64,000 bases of DNA from assembly GCA_014904985.1 (NCBI GenBank), contig MU128927.1, positions 271,107 through 335,106 of the forward strand, given 5' to 3'. This DNA is from Hydnum rufescens UP504. Taxonomy: Eukaryota; Basidiomycota; Agaricomycetes; Cantharellales; Hydnaceae. Under the pieces are notes generated by a model. It worked only from the letters and a program-made list of their open reading frames with translations. It was not told the origin of the DNA and searched no databases. Positions 57,520 to 64,000 of this stretch are shown here, in pieces (the first letter of the stretch is position 1; each line of letters opens with the position of its first letter). The translations under genes and the position numbers were made by a program.

Positions 57520-60500
57520 TTATGCAGCATGAAACCAGGAGTCCACATGATCAAGGGCATTCAGAACCACAGCATCAACCTCTGACAGTGCCTCCTCCAG
57601 TTCCCCTCCATCATCATCATCAGAACTTGCATTATCTGACATACCATCTATTATCACCGACTCCACAAGGTCTTCAGTCTTGGTGCGAGATCTAGCCTTT
57701 TGTAACAATGGCAGCTGTGGCATCACATCCCATTCTGGGCCACCGTCAGCTCCTGGCAATGCAACAGTATCAGCCTTCCACTGCAAACCTATATCATCGA
57801 GGTAGTGGAGTTTGATCAATAAGAAGTACTTGACGTCTAGGTCTGAATCAATTTTCAGTACCACATCGCCCTAAACAAAGACCGAAAACACACCGCTGAG
57901 ACATCAAAGGCCTTCTTTGTGGCCTTAAATTCAGCATTGAACCAAGTGCGCAAATTTGAATATTCTGCCGACATCAGGAGCAGGTCTTGCTTGCAGTTGA
58001 TTATTTCTTGTGCCTACGCTGGATATTAGTGCGCACCGACTCATCTGCCAGCCAATCAGGAACATTCCCATTGGGGAAATCAGCAATATTGGCATCCTGC
58101 CAGACTGGCTGATCGACATCCATCTTCAGGAGACCATCAGGCTCTGATCTCCGGGGGACGTAAGCGTCGTTTGGAATGCCATTCTTCCCTCTCATGGAAA
58201 GAAGTTGCCGAATCTTCTCATTATAGCATTTCAGATTTGACTGGATTGCAGGTGTACAACTTTTGACTGCCACATTGACATGAGCATGGGTGTTGTGATC
58301 TTAAGTATATGTGGCGGTCAGGAGAGAAGGAACACATCATGACAAAGAGTAAATACCTAATTTTCAATTTGTGTGGGCATGATCCAGAGAACTAAGTTCA
58401 AACTTTCGTGCACGAAGCTTTGCAACAAGTTGAGTACACAGCACACAGAGGTTTAGTTGCGCATTGATCCAAGGGCTTCATCTCATCTCCTCAAGTGATG
58501 TAAAGGATGTCGCATCCATGGCCTGCAGTGCAGCCACCTTTCATGCAACATTATTTCGCACTTTGTGCAAAGCTTCTTTAGTCTCATCAATATTTGTCTT
58601 CAGCTCTGAAGATGCTGTAACCTCTAACCCCTCCTTTGCCAGAGCAAGGAGTTCAACATTGAGGTCATCTAATCTGGCAGCCAACAGGTTCGGCAGTTTC
58701 TGATAAAATTAGAATCTGCTCGACAGCATGGGCTCCCATCAGCTTCGATTGACCTAATCAATAGCATAGATGATGAGCCTGTTGAGTTCCCCCTTGAGCA
58801 ATGATGAATATTTACGAGTCATAGGTTTGCTCTGATAATCACGTTGTTCCTTGAACTGGGCAAGGAAATACTGGATCGAATGGTCACCCAGTATTTGCTC
58901 TGCCTTGAACAGACGCTCATTTGCCCTCACAACTCGTTCTTGAATCCATTTTGCTGTGCCTTGTTGTTTCATTTCATTGAGGTATTCAACTTGGAGGTCT
59001 ATCATGAACAACCTATGATGATGCTACAAGCCAGCTATTACCATGCTAGTACATGCAAGTCCACTTCAAGATACTCACCCCAGAAACTCAAAGGCAGGGG
59101 ATAAGCCTCATGAGCTCACTCCAGAAATGTTCACAACCTTCCCCATCAGAAAGACCCCAAAGCTCCACCTTCCTAGGGTGGTACCACAATTGACACACCC
59201 ACTGGTGGCCATACACATGAAATATTGAGACACCAAAAGAGATCCAGTTGAGCCACCCTGGCATAAATTGCCATTTTGCCAGACTCTGCTGAAGTGCACA
59301 AGCAACATCATACAGCAGACTGACTTTCCAACATTCAGGTAGCTCACACAGTAATGCAGCAATGAGAGCATAGGCATAAAACTGCTTCTCACCAGCGGTC
59401 ACCATGTTGGCAAGGAAAATTGCCCAATCATGCTGGCAGAGAAGCACCATGACACCCATAGAGTCGAATTTTTGGGTGGATGCTTTGACATGATTTCCAT
59501 CAGCTGCTGTGAAGGATTCTAGGCACTGGTTGAGAGCTGATGCAGGTAATGTCATCCCAGGTTCAACATGATCTTCCTCATCAGCAGCATCATCTTCAGT
59601 CATCTCAGCAACCTTTCACTTACTCGCAGTCCTTGAAGCCTTTGCTGGTTGCATGGAGTTGATTTTTGCCTCCCACTCAGCCAAATGTTCATTGCTGAGC
59701 TATATACTCTGAGGCAACATAACCAGAGGGTCCTGTGTGCCAGTTTCACCCTTGTGGCCCATCCTTCAATCCAGATCACGGTTGCACTTGAGTTGGAAGT
59801 TGGCATCGATGCAGACAATACAGGAAACACTAGAAAACACAAAAGGAGTCAATATATCACCCATCGAGAGTGAAGGAAGCCTTGACTCACAGTAGACTGA
59901 GCTGTTCAGTATGGTTTCCTCCAAAACAAAGGGGACAGTGAGATTGCAGATACAAGCTAGGCTCATGTCAGGGAACCAAAGGTGTGATGTAGTTATGTGC
60001 ATTCCAGTAAACACCCTCATTCACTGGAGTCACCTCATCAAGAGTGCAATGTGATGGGAGGCATTCTGTGGAAGTCCGATTAAGATTGATGATTTTGGAT
60101 ATCTCAATATCAACGAGGTGGACCAGCATCTGGTAGTGAGATAGGGCATTCACAAATCAATGATGTAAAGAATCCTTTGCAGCAAACTGATAACCACAGA
60201 CATTGAGATATTTCTCCAATGTTGCTGCCCATGCTCTCTCGTTAGGGGCGACATGCACAAAGAGCTCAGCCACAAACTCCAGCATGTCCAAACTAACTGC
60301 TAAAGATGGCCATACTGGGGCACATGGGAAGACACCATGCTGGATTAACTGGGTCACAGCAGGCTGACATTGACATACAGCCAGAGTGATATCTTGAAGA
60401 TCTGAATGCTTGATTAGCAAGAGGGAATGAAAACACTGGCTGATTGCAACATACAATCCATGAAGATGCAAACCACCTGTAAAGTGCAGACATAGGGGCA

Positions 60501-60800
60501 AGAACATGGTGAACACCCTGTGGATGTTGACATGGTTGGTCTCACTCCCTGCTGCTTGAAGGCCATGAAGGGCCGTATTAATGAGGGGAGCATGGTGGAA
60601 CTCCAGTGATGAGCCTGTGCATGTTTTCGACATGTGTGATGAGATAGCTTGTCAGATTCAAGATGTATGTGAATCGGCAGGACATCATCTATATCATAGT
60701 CTAATGTCAATGGAATCGATCCACCAACATCATACTCAGGGAGCTGGGACAGTGATGGTGCAGGAGCTGCAGATGAGTACAAGAGCCTGGAAGGTCCATG
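57520..60800 (-). mobile_element. KDZ (Kyakuja-Dileera-Zisupton) transposase gene, degenerate
   Basis: DNA transposon gene read right to left. The N-terminal part (about 60157-60780) has SSLEFHHAPLINTALHGLQA, LLLIKHSDLQDITLAVCQCQ and FPCAPVWPSLAVSLDMLEFV. The catalytic core has CIDANFQLKCNRDLD (first Asp, about 59770), then SFTAADGNHVKASTQKFDSM, LLYDVACALQQSLAKW (second Asp), VYGHQWVCQLWYHPRKVELW and LSDGEGCEHFW (final Glu), about 59088-59603. The C-terminal helical region is at 57520-59011. The domain order fits KDZ transposases, but the frame changes repeatedly and intact splicing cannot be made out. Likely dead; CpG-poor. Confidence 0.85.
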
Positions 60801-61139
60801 GCCAATGGTTTCTTGCTTAGGGAATTTTGCTCAACTCTTCCATTTCTTCATTCTGGGTTGCTGATGAGGGATGGCATCTTCTTGCAGCTTGGTATGATTC
60901 ATCTGGGTATTCAGTCTAGGCGGAGCTCTGTTGATGCCTGAGGCCATTTTTGGTAGAGTACTGTGTACTGTGGAACCCAACAATAGAGGACAGCTTAGCA
61001 GAAATATAAACAGTGAAAACCAATGGACTAACGTAGGATAGATAGGACACTCTGCAGGGGGTGATATAGGGTGATGACTCGACTGCCATGTAGTTTGCGA
61101 TTGATAGAACACATGAAAAATGATGGGAAACAGGGAGAC
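60801..61139. other. No gene recognised
   Basis: Flank between the KDZ gene and the tandem repeat. Confidence 0.3.
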
Positions 61140-61860
61140 TCGTTGAGTGATATGGTGAGGTCAAACAACTCCTGAAGATGAGAAGCCATGACAGCAAGTG
61201 TAGCCTGACATCTAACTCAAAGTTGATTGAGATGGATTGGAGAGACTGCAAAAGCATGCGAAAAGCAATGGAAAAACTGTGCGAGTTGGTGAGTGATGGG
61301 GCGAGATCAAATAAAACTCCTGCTGATGGAAAACCAACAACACAAAGTGTAGCCTGACGTCTAGCTTGAAGTTGATTGAGACAGATTGGAGAGAACACTA
61401 AAACACATGAAAAAAAAATGATGGAGAATTTGTGGACCTGGCAAGCAATAGGGTGAGATCAAATAGTATCTCCTGCCAACTGAAAGCCACAACACGAAGT
61501 GCAGCCCGATGTCTAGCTTGAAGTTGATTGAGATGGATTGGAGAGAGCGCAAAACCATGTGAAAAGTGTGAGACCCAGTGAGGGATAGGGTGAGATCAAA
61601 TAGCAACTCCTGCCAACAGAAAGCCACAACACAAAGTGCAGCCAGACATCCAGCCTGAAGTTGATGGAGATGGATTAGAGAGACCGCAAAAATGCATGAA
61701 ACAAAATGGAGAACAATAGGGCAAGATCAAATACCAACTCCTGCCAATGGAAAGCCATGACATGAAGTGTAGCCCAATGTCTAGCTTGAAGTTGATTGAG
61801 ATGAATTGGAGAGACCACAAAAATGTGGAGAATTTGGGGACCTAGCAAGCGATAGGTTCC
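61140..61860. repeat. Tandem repeat, about 5 units of 130-157 bp
   Basis: The block GAAGTTGATTGAGATGGATT (with variants) recurs at about 61209, 61366, 61518, 61659 and 61787, each time with GGTGAGATCAAATA...CTCCTGC upstream. Unit length shrinks from about 157 to 128 bp. Confidence 0.85.
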
Positions 61861-62904
61861 AATTCCTGCTGATGGGATGCCAAACTCAGCAACTGCTGAG
61901 CCCATCTGTGAATTATGCTCTTGCCTTTGCTGTCTGCAATAAGGATAAATAATCAATGTACTGGGCCCCACAGCGACCAGGGTCTGCAGCGAGTGTCCAT
62001 TATGAAATCAACTGAGAACCCTATTTGGAGATGGAGACAAGTGACCCCTGTGAGGCTATGCTGACAACCTCACCAATCTACCTCCTGGATCCAAGCTTAA
62101 GCTTGCAAAAATACTAAGGACTTCTTCTCAGGTTCTTTCTGTCATTGCTTGTTCACCTGAGCTACTCTAAGTCTCACCAATCTGAATTTGTCCTCACCTG
62201 CTTAGTAATCAGGGAGAGATTCTGCTTGAATGCCCATTAGTAATGCCGTGCTGCTGAGCACTACTCACCAAGAATACTCATCTCTTTTCTCACCAGTACT
62301 ACAGCACTGGTATCTAAAGATTCTCCTATTTTCCTGTAGTTTCTCTACCTTCTTGTAAATACTATAAAAGAGCAGGGTTGCCAACAAGGATAAGGACATT
62401 CCTATTACATCCTTCCTGCCTTTCCACTTGAGCTCTTGATCTTTCAAGTCCACCCTCACCCACTGTTGGAGGGATAAATCCCTACACCATAGAATCCTCA
62501 TCCTTGGCCCATTTTCCCTACGAACGAATCAATTATATGTCACTGTGCTCATTTAATTTAATCACCATTCATTTATTCAAGAAATCAATTGGATTCCTAC
62601 CCCTTTCCAACCCATAATATCACCTCATTCCTTTACCATGTCCACCAGTCAATTTATTGACTATCCGTCAGACTTCAACAGTCCTCATCAAAAAGGGGCA
62701 GTTTATGCCCTACTTCAAGTCCATTTTCTTTGGACAAGGCAATTCAACTTGCTGTCTTTCTTCAAGACTGGATGACTTGCCTGCTCTTCCAAGCCATCCT
62801 ATTGCCTTAAGGGTGATGAATTGTGATTATGTAATGATGCAGACCGGGCCTAGTTCCGATTCTGGACTCGCAGATTTGTCACATGATCCAGATAGGGGCT
62901 GCAC
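61861..62904. other. No gene recognised, repeat fragments
   Basis: Holds the CTTAGTAATCAGGG motif at about 62200, shared with 34438 and 63848. No coding gene seen. Confidence 0.35.
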
Positions 62905-63205
62905 TACTCTGAAGGAGTATTTTTCGAATTTCTCTGTCATTTTTGATCAGATCAACTCGAAACGACCGCTCCCAGAAAGATATGAATCGTACGTATCGAA
63001 CGGTACCAAACACAAAACGAACAGATCAAAAATGCGGTCCCTGTAACAATATCTTGCCATGATTCATACTCTGAAGGAGTATTTCTTAATTTTAGAAGCC
63101 AATTCTTATCGGATTAGTTCGCGAGTACCACGCCCTGAAAGCTGTTGAAATGCGCATCGAACGGTACCAAGGGCAAAACGAGCGGACGCAAACTCCATTT
63201 TTCAC
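62905..63205. repeat. Direct repeat pair of about 135 bp
   Basis: 62909-63045 and 63071-63205 share CTCTGAAGGAGTATTTyTT and ATCGAACGGTACCAA...CAAAACGA. The short + strand frame 62657-63046 covers the first unit and is probably not a gene. Confidence 0.75.
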
Positions 63206-64000
63206 AAGACAGCTCCCTCCCCATGACTCCACCTTTGCTCCACCATTCAAAATAGCGAATTACTTCCAGCCCTCTTATTTCCGATGGATAAGACCCTCAG
63301 GGCGACCTATTCCACTTTTCCTTAAGGGAACTTGTCCAGGTTTGAAGGAGGAATAGCATGTAATGTGTCAATCTCCCCTTTTATCTTGAAACTGGAATAT
63401 CTCCATCAGTTTTGAAGATTTTAACTTCATTTCTTTTTCTCTGTGTGTCCCTTAAGTCCGACTTTTTCACTTTTTATTGAGTCGAAGTCTGTATTGTATA
63501 TTAGGTGCAGCTAGCACACAAATTCAGTAGTTCTCCCCCTCCCTCCAGTTTGAAGCTTCTTGAACAGCTGCTGGTCCCTGGGTGATTTCTCACTACAAAA
63601 AGTGAATTCTAACTACACTTTGACTAAGGTCTCAAGAAGAGATTCTTAGGGTGTGGTAATTTGACTGAAACACATTTTCTCACTTAATTGCCTGGGCTTT
63701 GTTGGCTCACTGCAATTTCCCTGTTCCAAAGACCTTCCCCCACTTGGACCTGAACATCCAGATTAGATCTGTGATCCCCTCTTTCGTCCCCAGCTCAACA
63801 TCATGGACAGTAGTTGGATTGGTTTATAACCATCCTGCTTACACCACTTAGTAATCAGGGGGAGGAATCATTTCCAGGCCACTACTTTCACTAGGGTATC
63901 CCCACAATAGGGCTCGCCTATTTCAACCATAGGTTTGCTTGAAATTTGTGACACCCCTTTACCAGTTTGAACCACTCTGTGGTGACTGCCAACACCTCAG
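63206..64000. other. No gene recognised, repeat fragments
   Basis: Contains CTTAGTAATCAGGGGGAGG at about 63848, possibly a purine tract of an old retroelement. The window ends in unannotated sequence. Confidence 0.3.

Noticed and set aside
1..64000. CRISPR arrays, operons, tRNA or rRNA genes
   Set aside because: The sequence is eukaryotic with spliced genes; repeats seen have no CRISPR layout and no tRNA-like B box with matching stem was found by eye.

Overview
The window reads as nuclear DNA of a filamentous basidiomycete, most likely an Agaricomycete. The genes are split by many short introns (about 40-90 nt) with GT...AG ends. There is a family 2 heme-thiolate peroxidase, a GPI-anchored 'macrofage activating glycoprotein', an expanded TKL kinase of agaricomycete type and a KDZ transposase. 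The species cannot be fixed from sequence alone; a Rhizoctonia/Ceratobasidium-like fungus is a guess.

Layout. (1) 1-17.2 kb is an accessory, rearranged region. It begins with the 3' end of a peroxidase gene (+). A secreted GH16 beta-glucanase (-) with unusually tiny exons follows. Then comes a 5-6 kb direct tandem duplication. Each unit carries the start of the GH16 gene, a TKL kinase (-) and a divergently transcribed CK1-like kinase (+). The breakpoint at about 8416 truncates both the first CK1 copy and the second GH16 copy. A non-autonomous hAT-like element with an exact 8-bp target duplication sits only in unit 2. A decayed second peroxidase copy, in opposite orientation, closes the region. 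(2) 18.5-43.7 kb is a conserved gene block: cdh1/fizzy-related (-), dbf4 (+), the glycoprotein gene (-), cdc6 (+), a duplicated small secreted protein gene (+), a KPWE-motif candidate peroxin (+), mcm2 (-) and pck1 (-). Four of these control the start of DNA replication and the cell cycle: Cdc6 and Mcm2 (licensing), Dbf4 (firing kinase subunit) and Cdh1 (APC/C activator). (3) 43.7-64 kb is gene-poor and repeat-rich. It holds a C/G-run repeat, an unrecognised decayed coding block, a 25-N assembly gap, the 3' part of a LINE with RNase H, two MITE-like elements flanked by TA, a broken KDZ transposase, several tandem repeats and dispersed repeat fragments. CpG sites there are visibly decayed to TpG/CpA; one repeat shared with the gene-rich part shows this base by base.

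Gene models were built by hand from reading frames, splice signals and family knowledge. Introns given with exact coordinates were checked for phase; others are approximate. No promoters beyond one possible MCB box, and no tRNA or rRNA genes, were recognised.
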